Positions 1 through 9,338 of a stretch of DNA of 64,000 bases are shown in pieces. The notes below the pieces were generated by a model. It was given only the letters and a program-made list of their open reading frames with translations, had not been told where the DNA came from and did no database searches. The DNA lies in the NCBI RefSeq assembly GCF_000429165.1, contig NZ_AUBI01000004.1, positions 124,001 through 188,000 on the forward strand, given 5' to 3'. Source of the stretch: Acetobacter nitrogenifigens DSM 23921 = NBRC 105050 (lineage in GTDB: Bacteria > Pseudomonadota > Alphaproteobacteria > Acetobacterales > Acetobacteraceae). The first letter of the stretch is position 1. Every line of letters begins with the position of its first letter. The position numbers and the translations under genes are program-made.

Positions 1-337
1 ACCGCCCTCCGCTACCAGCAACTCAGCCGACCACGCGCCGCTTGCGCGACACGCCGGTCCGTGAGGCCCAACCTATGCCCGCAGTCCCGGTGTGGCCAGA
101 CCTGCCCAAGCCAAGCGTGAGGCACTTTCCCGTGAAGGCGCTGCGACGACGTACGACAACGCCGTTCTCCGCCACCCGGTTCTACTGTTCGCTGCTGCGG
201 AAAAGACACAAAATGACATGCATCAAGCGCTGTATCGCGCCGACGCGCGCCAGACATGCAAAATCAGATTGTTAGGGATTACGCGCCGTGTTCGATTCCT
301 CATCCGGTGAGACCGGTTATGAATCATCACGGCGCCA
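1..337. other. No supported gene before tRNA-Val
   Basis: The short open frames here overlap each other on both strands, lack a good ribosome binding site and match no family I recognise. I see no RNA gene or strong repeat. A gene cut by the window edge cannot be excluded. Confidence 0.4.
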
Positions 338-412
338 TGGTGGGCGATGACGGGATCGAACCGCCGACCCTCTCGGTGTAAACGAGACGCTCTACCGCTG
401 AGCTAATCGCCC
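338..412 (-). tRNA. tRNA-Val (anticodon TAC)
   Basis: The minus strand folds as a full cloverleaf. The acceptor stem GGCGAT-type 7-mer at 406-412 pairs with 342-348, the anticodon stem TCTCG/CGAGA holds the loop TTTACAC (anticodon TAC), and the T arm carries TTCGATC. CCA is encoded at 338-340. It sits alone downstream of hupB, which is on the same strand. A weak promoter (TTGATC, 16 bases, TTATGC) may lie just upstream, overlapping an imperfect palindrome at 440-461. Confidence 0.97.
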
Positions 413-490
413 TCAGGGAGGCCAGTGCATAAACAAAATACTGCAATCGATCAATCGCAGTACGCCTCGGCCTTCAGGACCTCGGCGTTT

Positions 491-537
491 GCGGCCCGGT
501 CAACCGGGCCGCGTGCGCGCCTTTGCGGAGCGCGCAC
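491..537 (-). terminator. Two tandem hairpins downstream of hupB
   Basis: The first hairpin has nine-base GC arms at 491-499 and 504-512 with a four-base loop. The second pairs GTGCGCGC at 513-520 with GCGCGCAC at 530-537. Both lie just beyond the hupB stop. Neither is followed by a clear T run on the minus strand, so they may be 3' stability structures rather than simple intrinsic terminators. Confidence 0.5.
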
Positions 538-560
538 AACGCTTCAGACGTCAGTCAGCC

Positions 561-845
561 TTAGCTGACGGCGTCCTTCAGGGTCTTGCCCGGCTTGAAG
601 CGAACGGAGGTGGACTCCGGAATGTCGATCTCTTCGCCGGTGCGGGGGTTGCGGCCCTTGGTGGCCTTGCGGTGCGCCGTGACAAACGAACCGAACCCGA
701 CGAGACGGACTTCCTGATTCTTCTTCAGGGCGTTCTCGATAGCGGTGAAGACTGCGTCGACCACTTCGCCAGCTTTCGCCTTGGGCAGGTCGACATCGTC
801 AGCAACGAGGGCCACGAGTTCCTGCTTGTTGAGCGGCTTGTCCAT
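561..845 (-). CDS. hupB: HU family DNA-binding protein
   Basis: This 94-residue protein is a nucleoid-associated HU homodimer subunit that bends and compacts DNA. It has the family's usual length. It begins MDKPLNKQELVALVAD, has the core GFGSF motif near residues 49-53, and has the DNA-clasping arm with GRNPRTGEEI at about residues 63-72, including the intercalating proline. It ends with the usual FKPGKTLKDAV helix. The start is preceded by AAAGAAAGGCG. It lies downstream of lon on the same strand, the common clpX-lon-hup order in proteobacteria, but a strong terminator lies between them, so it probably has its own promoter. HU and IHF subunits are related, but the sequence is typical HU. Confidence 0.97.
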   Translation of the reverse strand: MDKPLNKQELVALVADDVDLPKAKAGEVVDAVFTAIENALKKNQEVRLVGFGSFVTAHRKATKGRNPRTGEEIDIPESTSVRFKPGKTLKDAVS

Positions 846-962
846 TAATACGCCTTTCTTTGTTCCGGCTCGCCTGCCGCACCAGGCGGCGAGCGAGCGT
901 TCCGGCGGGCACTATGAAGCCGTTTTTTCTTACGTCAACACTAACGAAGCGCCGAAACACGC

Positions 963-1000
963 CAAAAAAAACAACGGCGGGGGTTGCGTCCCCCGCCGTT
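963..1000 (-). terminator. Rho-independent terminator of lon
   Basis: A perfect inverted repeat has 11-base arms at 973-983 and 990-1000, a six-base loop, and GC-rich content. On the minus strand it is followed at once by a T-rich run (the A run at 964-971 on the plus strand). It lies about 30 bases past the lon stop and separates lon from hupB. Confidence 0.93.
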
Positions 1001-1031
1001 TTCATCAGTGCGACCCCGTTGTCGGCCTTCC

Positions 1032-3518
1032 TCAGTGAGGAAGCGGCGTTCCCGCTGCTGGCGTCGGAAGAGCCGCAAGAGGTTCCGCCGGTTCCTCCCA
1101 TTCGATGGGCTGCGGAGCGCGCACAAGCGCGCGGCCGATAACTTCATCGACGTGCGAAACAGGGATGATTTCGAGACTCTTCCGCACAGTATCAGGGATC
1201 TCCGCGAGATCCTTTTCATTGTCCTTCGGAATAAAGACCGTCTTTATGCCCGCGCGCACCGCCGCAAGCAGCTTCTCCTTGAGGCCTCCGATCGGCAGAA
1301 CGCGCCCGCGCAGCGTGATCTCGCCCGTCATCGCCACGTCCCGACGCACCGGGATGCCGGTCAGGATGCTGACCAGCGACGTGGCCATGGCGATGCCCGC
1401 CGACGGACCGTCCTTCGGGGTAGCGCCTTCGGGCACATGGACGTGAATATCGCGCCGCTCGAACAAAGTCGGCTTCACGCCGAAATTCGTAGAACGGCTG
1501 CGCACGTAGGACAGCGCCGCCGCGACGCTTTCCTGCATCACGTCGCCAAGCTTGCCTGTCTGCTTGATCGCGCCCTTGCCGGGCACGACCACGCTCTCGA
1601 TGGTCAGGATCTCTCCCCCCACCTCGGTCCAGGCCAGGCCAGTCACGACGCCGACCATGTCCTCGGTCTCGGTCTCGCCATGCGAGAAACGCTTCACGCC
1701 CGCATACTTGCCCAGATTCTTGACGGTCACTGCTATCTTCTTCGCCTTGCCTGTCACGATCTCCTTGACGACCTTACGGGCGACGTTGGCGATCTCCCGC
1801 TCAAGATTACGAACGCCGGCTTCGCGCGTGTAGGAGCGGATCAACTCCAGCAGCGCGTCGTCGGAGATCGACCATTCCTCGGGCTTGAGGTTGTGAGCCT
1901 CACCCTGTTTGGCGATCAGATGACGCCGGGCGATCGCGACCTTCTCGTCCTCGGTGTAACCCGACAACCGAATGATCTCCATGCGGTCGAGCAGCGGCTG
2001 CGGCATGTTGAGGCTGTTCGCCGTCATCACGAACATCACGTCCGACAGATCGTAATCGACCTCCAGATAGTGGTCCGCGAAAGTCGCGTTCTGTTCTGGG
2101 TCCAGCACCTCCAGCAGCGCGGACGACGGATCGCCGCGCCAGTCGGAGCCCATCTTCTCCACCTCGTCCAGCAGGAAGAGCGGGTTCGAGACCTTCGCCT
2201 TCTTCATGCCCTGCACGATCTTTCCGGGCATTGAGCCGATATAGGTGCGCCTGTGGCCGCGGATTTCCGACTCGTCACGCACGCCGCCCAGCGACATGCG
2301 GACGTATTGACGGCCAGTCGCCTTCGCGATGGAGCGCGCCAGAGTCGTCTTGCCTACGCCCGGAGGTCCGACGAGGCAGAGGATCGGCCCCTTCAGCTTC
2401 TGCGAACGGCTCTGCACCGCCAGATATTCAAGGATACGCTCCTTGACCTTCTCCAGCGCATAGTGGTCCTCGTCGAGAACCCGCTCGGCTTCGGCCAGGT
2501 CGTTCTTGACCTTGGAGCGTTTCTTCCACGGCACACCCAACAGCCAGTCGAGGTAGTTGCGGACCACGGTCGACTCGGCCGACATCGGGCTCATCGTCCG
2601 CAGCTTTTTCAGCTCGCCTATGGCCTTTTCCCGGGCTTCCTTGCTCAGGCGCGTCTTGGCGATCTTTTCTTCGATCTCGGCGGTTTCGTCCTTGCCGTCC
2701 TCGCCCTCGCCGAGCTCCTTCTGGATCGCCTTGAGCTGCTCGTTCAGGTAGTACTCGCGCTGCGTCTTCTCCATCTGCCGCTTGACGCGGTTACGGATGC
2801 GCTTCTCCACCTGCATCACGCCGATTTCCGCCTCCATATGGGCGAAAATCCGCTCGAGCTGCTTCGTCGTGGACGGCAGCTCGAGAATTTCCTGCTTCTC
2901 GGCGATCTTGAGATTGAGGTGGCTCGCCACCGTATCCGCCAGCTTCGACAGATCCGAGATCTGGTTCAGCGAGACGATGACTTCGGCCGCAATCTTCTTG
3001 TTGAGCTTCACATACTGCTCGAACTGGGAGACCACCGTACGACCAAGAGCCTCGGCCTCCCCACCCACTGCCGGCTCCTCGATCACCGGCTCAATATCAG
3101 CTTCGAAGTGGCCATCGACATCGTGCAACGCCACGACGCGAGCACGGCGGCTGCCTTCAACCAGCACCTTGACCGTACCGTCGGGCAACTTGAGCAACTG
3201 CAGGATCGTCGACATCGTGCCGAAGCGGTAGACGTCATCCGTTCCCGGATCGTCCTGCGCCGCGTCCTTCTGGGCGACCAGCAGGATCTGCTTGTCGTCC
3301 TTGGTCACCGACTCCAGTGCGCGCACCGATTTTTCCCGCCCGACGAAGAGCGGCACGATCATGTGCGGGAACACGACGATGTCGCGCAGCGGCAGAACCG
3401 CGACGCGCTCCATGGCGGGCGCGGGCGTGGCAGCCGACTTCGCAGCGGATTTGGGCGCGGACGCCTCGTCCTTCACGCGGCGGCGACGGGGTGCGGGAGT
3501 TTTAGGTTTTTCAGTCAT
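1032..3518 (-). CDS. lon: ATP-dependent Lon protease (LonA)
   Basis: Lon is a cytoplasmic homohexameric AAA+ serine protease that degrades misfolded and regulatory proteins. The 828-residue protein shows the substrate-binding N domain (VLPLRDIVVFPHMIVPLF near residue 40), a coiled middle part, the AAA+ module with Walker A GPPGVGKT near 383 and Walker B FLLDEVEKM, and a C-terminal protease domain with the serine in DGPSAG (about 705) and the lysine in GGLKEKL (about 748), forming the Ser-Lys dyad. I chose the ATG at 3518 over an in-frame upstream one because AAGGAG lies 12 bases before it and the extra 22 residues are low-complexity basic sequence. An Ala/Lys/Arg-rich stretch of about 35 residues precedes the N domain. 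It is downstream of clpX but has its own likely heat-shock promoter. Confidence 0.98.
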   Translation of the reverse strand: MTEKPKTPAPRRRRVKDEASAPKSAAKSAATPAPAMERVAVLPLRDIVVFPHMIVPLFVGREKSVRALESVTKDDKQILLVAQKDAAQDDPGTDDVYRFGTMSTILQLLKLPDGTVKVLVEGSRRARVVALHDVDGHFEADIEPVIEEPAVGGEAEALGRTVVSQFEQYVKLNKKIAAEVIVSLNQISDLSKLADTVASHLNLKIAEKQEILELPSTTKQLERIFAHMEAEIGVMQVEKRIRNRVKRQMEKTQREYYLNEQLKAIQKELGEGEDGKDETAEIEEKIAKTRLSKEAREKAIGELKKLRTMSPMSAESTVVRNYLDWLLGVPWKKRSKVKNDLAEAERVLDEDHYALEKVKERILEYLAVQSRSQKLKGPILCLVGPPGVGKTTLARSIAKATGRQYVRMSLGGVRDESEIRGHRRTYIGSMPGKIVQGMKKAKVSNPLFLLDEVEKMGSDWRGDPSSALLEVLDPEQNATFADHYLEVDYDLSDVMFVMTANSLNMPQPLLDRMEIIRLSGYTEDEKVAIARRHLIAKQGEAHNLKPEEWSISDDALLELIRSYTREAGVRNLEREIANVARKVVKEIVTGKAKKIAVTVKNLGKYAGVKRFSHGETETEDMVGVVTGLAWTEVGGEILTIESVVVPGKGAIKQTGKLGDVMQESVAAALSYVRSRSTNFGVKPTLFERRDIHVHVPEGATPKDGPSAGIAMATSLVSILTGIPVRRDVAMTGEITLRGRVLPIGGLKEKLLAAVRAGIKTVFIPKDNEKDLAEIPDTVRKSLEIIPVSHVDEVIGRALVRAPQPIEWEEPAEPLAALPTPAAGTPLPH

Positions 3519-3653
3519 AATGGAGTCGATCTCCTTACTGGACGATCCTGCGGATCGCGCCCGTCTTCGGCGCGCGTTCCTCAATCTGCCTTGCGGCGAA
3601 TGCTTGCCGGAAGAAACGGAAAACCATCCGCCCCCCTCACCCGGCTGTAGACA

Positions 3654-3683
3654 TATATCGGCGCCCGACGGGCTTGTAACAAG
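3654..3683 (-). promoter_or_regulatory. Candidate sigma-32 (RpoH) promoter of lon
   Basis: Read on the minus strand, CTTGTTA (3683-3677) and CCGATATA (3661-3654) are separated by 15 bases. This resembles the RpoH consensus CTTGAAA with CCCATNTA. It lies about 140 bases upstream of the lon start, and lon is a classic RpoH target. No mapped transcription start supports it. Confidence 0.5.
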
Positions 3684-3723
3684 GATCGGTCGCGCATCAG
3701 GCCCGAAAGGCCTTTGTCAGCGG

Positions 3724-3753
3724 GGCGGAGCCGACGGATTGCCTCGCTCCGCC
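3724..3753 (-). terminator. Possible terminator hairpin after clpX
   Basis: GGCGGAGC (3724-3731) pairs with GCTCCGCC (3746-3753) around a 14-base loop, just past the clpX stop. No strong T run follows, so the terminator role is uncertain. Confidence 0.35.
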
Positions 3754-3779
3754 GTATCCTGACTTAACGCAAGCCGCGC

Positions 3780-5048
3780 TCAGGCGGATTGCTCCGCTGG
3801 CTGCTTGTCGGCGCCTTTGCCGTAAACATAGACCGGCTGGGCCTTGCCCTCGGCGACGTCGCGGTTGACGACCACTTCCTCGATGTTCTCCAGCCCCGGC
3901 AGATCGAACATCGTGGACAACAGGATGTTCTCCATGATCGAACGCAGGCCGCGAGCGCCGGTTTTGCGCTGGATGGCGCGGTGCGCGATGGCCTTCAACG
4001 CGTCGTCCGTGAAGGTCAGCTTGACGCCTTCCATCTGGAACAGGCGTGCGTACTGCTTGACCAACGCGTTCTTCGGTTCCGCCAGAATCTGCACCAGCGC
4101 CGCTTCATCCAGATCTTCAAGCGTCGCCACGACTGGCAGACGTCCGATAAATTCCGGAATCAGACCGAACTTCTGCAGATCCTCGGGCTCCACCTCACGC
4201 AGCACGGCGCCGGTGCGGCGGTCTTCAGGCGATTGAACGTCTGCGCCGAAGCCAATGCCCGACCCCTTGCCGCGCGCGGAGATGATCTTCTCGAGGCCCG
4301 CGAACGCGCCGCCGCAGATGAACAGCATGTTGGTCGTATCCACCTGCAGGAACTCCTGCTGCGGATGCTTGCGTCCGCCCTGCGGCGGGACGGAGGCGAC
4401 CGTGCCTTCCATCAGCTTCAGCAGGGCCTGCTGCACGCCTTCGCCGCTGACGTCGCGGGTGATCGACGGGTTGTCGGACTTGCGCGAAATCTTGTCGATT
4501 TCGTCGATGTAGACGATGCCGCGCTGCGCCCGCTCAACGTTATAGTCGGCGGCCTGAAGCAGCTTCAGGATAATGTTTTCGACATCCTCGCCCACGTAAC
4601 CGGCTTCGGTCAGCGTCGTCGCGTCAGCCATGGTGAACGGCACGTCGATGATTCGGGCCAGCGTCTGCGCGAGCAGCGTCTTGCCGGACCCGGTCGGGCC
4701 GAGCAGCATGATGTTCGACTTCGCGATCTCGATGTCGTTGCTCTTCTGGGAGTACGCGAGACGCTTGTAATGGTTGTGAACGGCGACCGACAGCACCTTC
4801 TTGGCGTCGAACTGTCCGATCACGTAGTCGTCGAGGACCTTGCAGATCTCCTTGGGCGTCGGCACGCCGTCACGAGACTTCACGAAAGTCGTCTTGTGCT
4901 CCTCACGGATGATATCCATGCAGAGTTCGACGCACTCGTCGCAAATGAAGACCGTCGGCCCGGCAATCAGCTTGCGGACCTCATGCTGCGACTTCCCACA
5001 GAATGAGCAGTAAAGCGTATTCTTGGAATCGCCGGACTTCGCGTTCAT
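3780..5048 (-). CDS. clpX: ATP-dependent Clp protease, ATPase subunit ClpX
   Basis: ClpX is the AAA+ unfoldase hexamer that feeds tagged substrates into ClpP. The 422-residue protein begins with the zinc-binding dimerisation domain, with cysteines at 14, 17, 36 and 39. Walker A GPTGSGKT follows near residue 117, then the Walker B IDEIDKI, the RGSG-type substrate pore region ([12 protein letters not shown]) and the sensor 2 helix in [11 protein letters not shown]. Length and order match the family. The ATG at 5048 has GGAGG upstream. It follows clpP on the same strand after 128 bases, so the two are probably co-regulated and work as one complex. Confidence 0.98.
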   Translation of the reverse strand: MNAKSGDSKNTLYCSFCGKSQHEVRKLIAGPTVFICDECVELCMDIIREEHKTTFVKSRDGVPTPKEICKVLDDYVIGQFDAKKVLSVAVHNHYKRLAYSQKSNDIEIAKSNIMLLGPTGSGKTLLAQTLARIIDVPFTMADATTLTEAGYVGEDVENIILKLLQAADYNVERAQRGIVYIDEIDKISRKSDNPSITRDVSGEGVQQALLKLMEGTVASVPPQGGRKHPQQEFLQVDTTNMLFICGGAFAGLEKIISARGKGSGIGFGADVQSPEDRRTGAVLREVEPEDLQKFGLIPEFIGRLPVVATLEDLDEAALVQILAEPKNALVKQYARLFQMEGVKLTFTDDALKAIAHRAIQRKTGARGLRSIMENILLSTMFDLPGLENIEEVVVNRDVAEGKAQPVYVYGKGADKQPAEQSA

Positions 5049-5121
5049 CGGTCCTCCTAACCTCGCCCCCTACGGAGCACCCGCCACACTTCCGGGCAAG
5101 ACGAAAAGCCTAGCCGCGCCT

Positions 5122-5145
5122 ACGTCCCCCATCAAGCGGGGACGT
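5122..5145. promoter_or_regulatory. Inverted repeat between clpP and clpX
   Basis: ACGTCCCC (5122-5129) and GGGGACGT (5138-5145) form a perfect eight-base stem with an eight-base loop. The loop on the minus strand holds CTTGATG, which together with TAGGCT 17 bases further resembles a promoter for clpX. It could be an operator, a leaky terminator of clpP, or both. Confidence 0.4.
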
Positions 5146-5176
5146 CGAACGCAACCCCGGCGACGAAACTGCGTCG

Positions 5177-5818
5177 TCAGGACTTTTCAGCAGCCGCCTG
5201 CGGCGCGTGGCTTTTGATCACTTCATCGACGATGCCGAAGCTCTTCGCCTCGTCCGCCGACATGTAAGAATCGCGCTCCAGCTTCTGCTCGATATCCTCA
5301 AGCGTCTGGCCGGTGTGTTCGCGGTAGATTTCGTTCAGACGCTGACGAATCGTCAGGATTTCGCGCGCCTGAATTTCGATGTCGCTTGCCTGCCCCTGCG
5401 CGCCGCCAGACGGCTGATGCACCATGACGCGTGCGTTCGGCAGGGCGAACCGGCGACCCGGCGCGCCGCCGGCGAGCAGCAGCGAACCCATCGAGGCGGC
5501 CTGCCCGATGCACACCGTGCTGACCGGGCTGCGGATGTATTGCATGGTGTCGTAGATCGCGAGACCAGCCGACACGACGCCGCCGGGGCTGTTGATATAG
5601 AAGGAAATTTCCTTCGTCGGGTTCACGCTCTCAAGATAGAGAAGCTGCGCCGAGATCAGCGAACCCACCTGATCGTAGACAGGCCCCGTCAGGAAAATGA
5701 TGCGTTCCTGAAGCAGGCGAGAGAAGATGTCGAACGCCCGCTCGCCGCGCGACGTCTGCTCGACCACCATCGGGACGAGCGCGTTGTTGTAAACTTCGAC
5801 AGGGTTTGAATCCCTCAT
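5177..5818 (-). CDS. clpP: ATP-dependent Clp protease proteolytic subunit ClpP
   Basis: ClpP forms the tetradecameric serine protease chamber that partners ClpX (and ClpA). The 213-residue protein contains the catalytic triad Ser109 (in GQAASMGS), His134 (in MVHQPSGG) and Asp183 (in ERDSYMS), at the spacing seen in the family. I start it at the ATG at 5818, [16 protein letters not shown], which matches the usual propeptide region; an upstream in-frame ATG at 5917 would add 33 residues of non-conserved sequence. It sits between tig and clpX in the conserved order. About 290 bases separate it from tig, with no further gene there. Confidence 0.98.
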   Translation of the reverse strand: MRDSNPVEVYNNALVPMVVEQTSRGERAFDIFSRLLQERIIFLTGPVYDQVGSLISAQLLYLESVNPTKEISFYINSPGGVVSAGLAIYDTMQYIRSPVSTVCIGQAASMGSLLLAGGAPGRRFALPNARVMVHQPSGGAQGQASDIEIQAREILTIRQRLNEIYREHTGQTLEDIEQKLERDSYMSADEAKSFGIVDEVIKSHAPQAAAEKS

Positions 5819-6110
5819 CACATCATTCCCGATCCAGGTGGCCCGATCCGGACGGTCGGCAGCGACAAATCCACCAGTCGCGAAACCGGGAATCGACGCC
5901 CAAAACCGTCCCGACACATACGCCGGTCTTCCTAAAATAGAGAGAAAAGGCGGCTACGCCAGTCCACGGGACAAATTTACCGCCCTGACGGCAGTCAGAG
6001 CGGTTCACGGCGGCAGGCGACTCGCCATTCGCGCTCTTGCCGAGCGGGACGACTACGCGCTTCGGACATCTGGTCGCGAAAGGCGCGTCGCCGCTTCAGT
6101 CGATCAAGTC

Positions 6111-7448
6111 TCAGATGTCGGCGGGAGGCATGTCCGACAGCTCTTCCGGCGTGACTTCCTTGTCCTCGACCTTCGCCAGCTCGATCAGGTAGTCGACGAC
6201 CTTGTTCTCGAAGATCGGCCCACGCAGCGACTCCGCCGCCTGCGGGTTCTTCGTGAAGAAGTCGAACACGGCCTGCTCCTGACCGCGATAGCGCAGCGCT
6301 TCGGCGCGAATCGCGCGGGCCAGTTCGTCCTGAGTCACGACGATGTTCTTGCTGCGGCCTATTTCCGCGAGCAGCAGACCCAGCTTCACGCGGCGCTCCG
6401 CGATCTTGCGATAGTCCGCCTTCAGCGTGTCCTCGTCCTTGTCCTTGTCCTCATCGTCCAGTTCGCCCGCAGTGCGGTCGGCCTCGACGCGCGCCCAGAT
6501 CTGGGCGAACTCGGCTTCGACCATGCTCTCGGGAGCCGGGAAATCGGTCTTCTTCGCAAGTTCGTCCAGCAGGTCGCGCTTGATGCGCAGACGCGAAAGC
6601 TGGTCGTATTCCTCGGCGACCTGCTTCGTGATCAGCTCACGAACCTGATCGAGGCCTTCGAAGCCGATCTTCTTCGCCAGTTCGTCATCAACCGCGGCGT
6701 CAACGGGACGCTTCAGGGCCTTCGCCGTGATATCGAAGGTCGCTTCCTTACCGGCGAGCTCCGTCGCGCTGTAATCTTCCGGGAAGGTCACGGTGATCTG
6801 GCGATCTTCGCCAACCTTCATGCCTTCCATCTGCTCGGCGAAGCCGGGGATGAAGCCTTCGGCGCCCAGCTCGACATTCACGTCCTGAGCCGTGCCGCCG
6901 TCGAAAGCCACGCCGTCGCGCTTGCCCACGAAATCGACCGTCAGGACGTCGCCCGTCGTCGCCGGACGCTCTTCCTCGATCGTCTCGAACTGGCGCTGGC
7001 GCTTGGCGATGTCATTCAGGGCCTTGTCGACCGTCGCTGCGTCCGGAGTCGCTTTCAGGCGCGTCAGGGACAGGTCGGACAGATCGGGCTCGGCGATCTC
7101 CGGCAGGACCTCCATCTCGACCTTGAATTCGAGGTCGGCGGTCGCGGAGGCGTCGGCACCGCCGACCAGATCGACTTTCGGCTGCAGGGCCGGACGCAGG
7201 CCACGCTCTTCGAGCAGGTCGCGCACGCCGTCGGAGACAGCCTGCTCAAGCACTTCGCCCTTCACGGCGGCGCCGTAACGCTGACGCACGATCGCGAGCG
7301 GCACCTTGCCGGGGCGGAAACCAGGAAGGCGAAGAGTCGAGCCGACCTCTTTCAGGCGGGCCGCCTGCTTGCTCTCAAGCTCGGTCGACGGAACGACCAC
7401 GGTGAAGGCACGCTTCAGGCCCTCGGAAAGCGTCTCAGTAACCTGCAT
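6111..7448 (-). CDS. tig: Trigger factor, ribosome-associated chaperone and prolyl isomerase
   Basis: Trigger factor binds the ribosomal exit tunnel and shields nascent chains; its central FKBP-type domain isomerises prolyl bonds. The 445-residue protein starts MQVTETLSEGLKRAF, the typical N terminus, so I prefer the ATG at 7448 to one four codons upstream. The ribosome-binding signature GFRPGKVPLAIVRQRYG is near residue 43-60, the isomerase domain with VDFVGKRDGVAFDGG is near 150-245, and the helical C domain follows. It is first in the tig-clpP-clpX-lon series, all on one strand. Confidence 0.97.
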   Translation of the reverse strand: MQVTETLSEGLKRAFTVVVPSTELESKQAARLKEVGSTLRLPGFRPGKVPLAIVRQRYGAAVKGEVLEQAVSDGVRDLLEERGLRPALQPKVDLVGGADASATADLEFKVEMEVLPEIAEPDLSDLSLTRLKATPDAATVDKALNDIAKRQRQFETIEEERPATTGDVLTVDFVGKRDGVAFDGGTAQDVNVELGAEGFIPGFAEQMEGMKVGEDRQITVTFPEDYSATELAGKEATFDITAKALKRPVDAAVDDELAKKIGFEGLDQVRELITKQVAEEYDQLSRLRIKRDLLDELAKKTDFPAPESMVEAEFAQIWARVEADRTAGELDDEDKDKDEDTLKADYRKIAERRVKLGLLLAEIGRSKNIVVTQDELARAIRAEALRYRGQEQAVFDFFTKNPQAAESLRGPIFENKVVDYLIELAKVEDKEVTPEELSDMPPADI

Positions 7449-7572
7449 ATGCCAGGCCATCCTCTCGTACGAACTCGGTCAAACAGACGAAAGCGGTCCC
7501 CGGAATGTCGGAGACCGCGTAGCAACGGTTGGGCAATGAAGGGAGCGCCACCGCCCCCTTGGGGGCAGAGCC

Positions 7573-7657
<85 letters not shown>

Positions 7658-7760
7658 ACGGCGTTTCAGCGCACCCACGTCGCCGAGGGCGCCGACTTAC
7701 CCCAGACCTCCACGCTCGGCAAGGCGCCGCCCCGATCTCCGCCGTTTTTCCTGCTCGTGA

Positions 7761-9188
7761 TTATCCCTGAAGTCCGGCAGCCTGCTCTCGCGCCGCGCCC
7801 AGATGCCGATCCAGATCCTCCGCCAGCGGCCACGGCCCGGCGCGCAATCCCGCTTCCCCATGCAGCCAGACTCCAGCGCAGGCCGCGTCCCATGGCGCCA
7901 TCCCCGCCGCAAGCAACGCGCCGATCACGCCGGTCAACGTGTCGCCGGACCCGGCCGTGCCAAGCGCCGGCGTGGCGTGAATGTTGAGCGCCGCACGGCC
8001 GTCCGGCGACGCCACGATGGTGGTCGCCCCCTTCAACACCACAACGGCGTTGATCCGTCGCGCCGCCTGCCGCACCGCGCCCAGCGGATCGGCGCCCGGA
8101 GGCCCGAACAAGCGCGTGAACTCTCCTTCGTGCGGCGTGATCACGGCGGCGCCGCGCAGGCGCTCGGGCATTGAAGTCGCCCACGTCAGCGCCCCCGCAT
8201 CCGCAAGCACACAGCGCGAGGCGGCGAGAAGTTGAGGCAGAATTAGCCCCGCCTCTTCGGGCGTGAGTCCCGGACCGCAAATCCACACGCGCCGCCGCGT
8301 ATCCTTCAACAATTCGGGAAGAGGGGCGGAATCGACAATCAAGCCCGGCGGCCCCAGACGGAGCGCGTCCGCCATCACGCCCGCCGCGATGCGAACGACG
8401 CCGGCCCCCGCCGCGCGCGCGCCAGCAGCGGCGAGGCGCGCCGCGCCCGGCATCGACTCGCCCGCGCAAAGGCTGACCACGCCCCTCGTATATTTGTGAC
8501 TGGCGGGCGTCAGCACAGGCAGCCGCCACAGGCCCGGCTCATTGCGCCACGTTCTGACGCCCACCTGATCGAGGATCGACGCGCTGACGCCGATGTCGTG
8601 AACCTGCAACGCCCCGACGAACTCCCGCCCCGGATGCAGCAGATGTCCCGGCTTTGCACGAAAGAACGTCACCGTAAGTTCCGCCTTCGGAGCGTAACCC
8701 AGCGGCGAGCCCGTCGCGCCGTCAACGCCGCTTGGCATGTCGACCGCGACCAGTCGCCGCGCGGCGGACAGGACGGCCACGGCCGGTTCAGCAAGATGGC
8801 GGCTCAACCCCGCCCCGAAAACAGCGTCCAGCACGAGATCGGCGCGCGCAGCTTCGGCGACGGAAAAGGGAACACGCGGACCGCGGTAGAGAGCGCTGGC
8901 GCGAGCCGCATCGCCGCCCGGGGACGGCTCGGCGGTCGCGGCGACGGCGACCGGCCAGCCGCATTCCGCGAGGCGGCGCGCGGCCACATAGCCATCGCCG
9001 CCATTATTGCCCGGTCCGCAAAGGACGAGCACACGACACGGCCGGGTCCATCCGCGGACCGCCCGCGCCACCGCGCGTCCTGCATTCTCCATCAGCGCCG
9101 CGATTGGCGTCGTATCGGAGGCGATACGATCAATTTCTCCCATTTCGCGGGGCGACGGAAGAGCAAGGGATGGAATCGAAAGCGTCAC
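7761..9188 (-). CDS. nnr: Bifunctional NAD(P)HX epimerase / ADP-dependent NAD(P)HX dehydratase
   Basis: This enzyme repairs hydrated NADH and NADPH: the N-terminal domain epimerises NAD(P)HX and the C-terminal domain dehydrates the S form using ADP. In the 475 residues the YjeF_N domain (about 1-210) shows CGPGNNGGDGYVAARRL and VDMPSGVDGATG. The ribokinase-like C domain (about 225-470) shows TPHEGEFTRL and the ADP/Mg loop LGTAGSGDTLTGVIGALLA. The length fits the fused bacterial form. It is upstream of tRNA-Leu, and no obvious partner overlaps it. Confidence 0.95.
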   Translation of the reverse strand: MTLSIPSLALPSPREMGEIDRIASDTTPIAALMENAGRAVARAVRGWTRPCRVLVLCGPGNNGGDGYVAARRLAECGWPVAVAATAEPSPGGDAARASALYRGPRVPFSVAEAARADLVLDAVFGAGLSRHLAEPAVAVLSAARRLVAVDMPSGVDGATGSPLGYAPKAELTVTFFRAKPGHLLHPGREFVGALQVHDIGVSASILDQVGVRTWRNEPGLWRLPVLTPASHKYTRGVVSLCAGESMPGAARLAAAGARAAGAGVVRIAAGVMADALRLGPPGLIVDSAPLPELLKDTRRRVWICGPGLTPEEAGLILPQLLAASRCVLADAGALTWATSMPERLRGAAVITPHEGEFTRLFGPPGADPLGAVRQAARRINAVVVLKGATTIVASPDGRAALNIHATPALGTAGSGDTLTGVIGALLAAGMAPWDAACAGVWLHGEAGLRAGPWPLAEDLDRHLGAAREQAAGLQG

Positions 9189-9338
9189 GAAAAAATCTCC
9201 TCAAAGCGTCCGCCCGCTGCGTCGGGCGTTTCTGCGACGCTCCCGAAGCGGCGAACCCGGTCGAGACGCTTGCGTTCGCGCGCCGAATTCGCGATCAAGC
9301 CGCTTGATTCCTTTGCCAGAGCGAGAAACGGAGTTCGC

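Noticed and set aside
2253..3650. Long open frame on the plus strand opposite lon
   Set aside because: It mirrors the lon coding frame in a GC-rich genome, contains no known domain, and has no ribosome binding site; lon itself has full domain support.
8496..9338. N-terminal extension of the CopD-like frame
   Set aside because: It is antisense to nnr; the membrane protein begins naturally at 9339 with a ribosome binding site.
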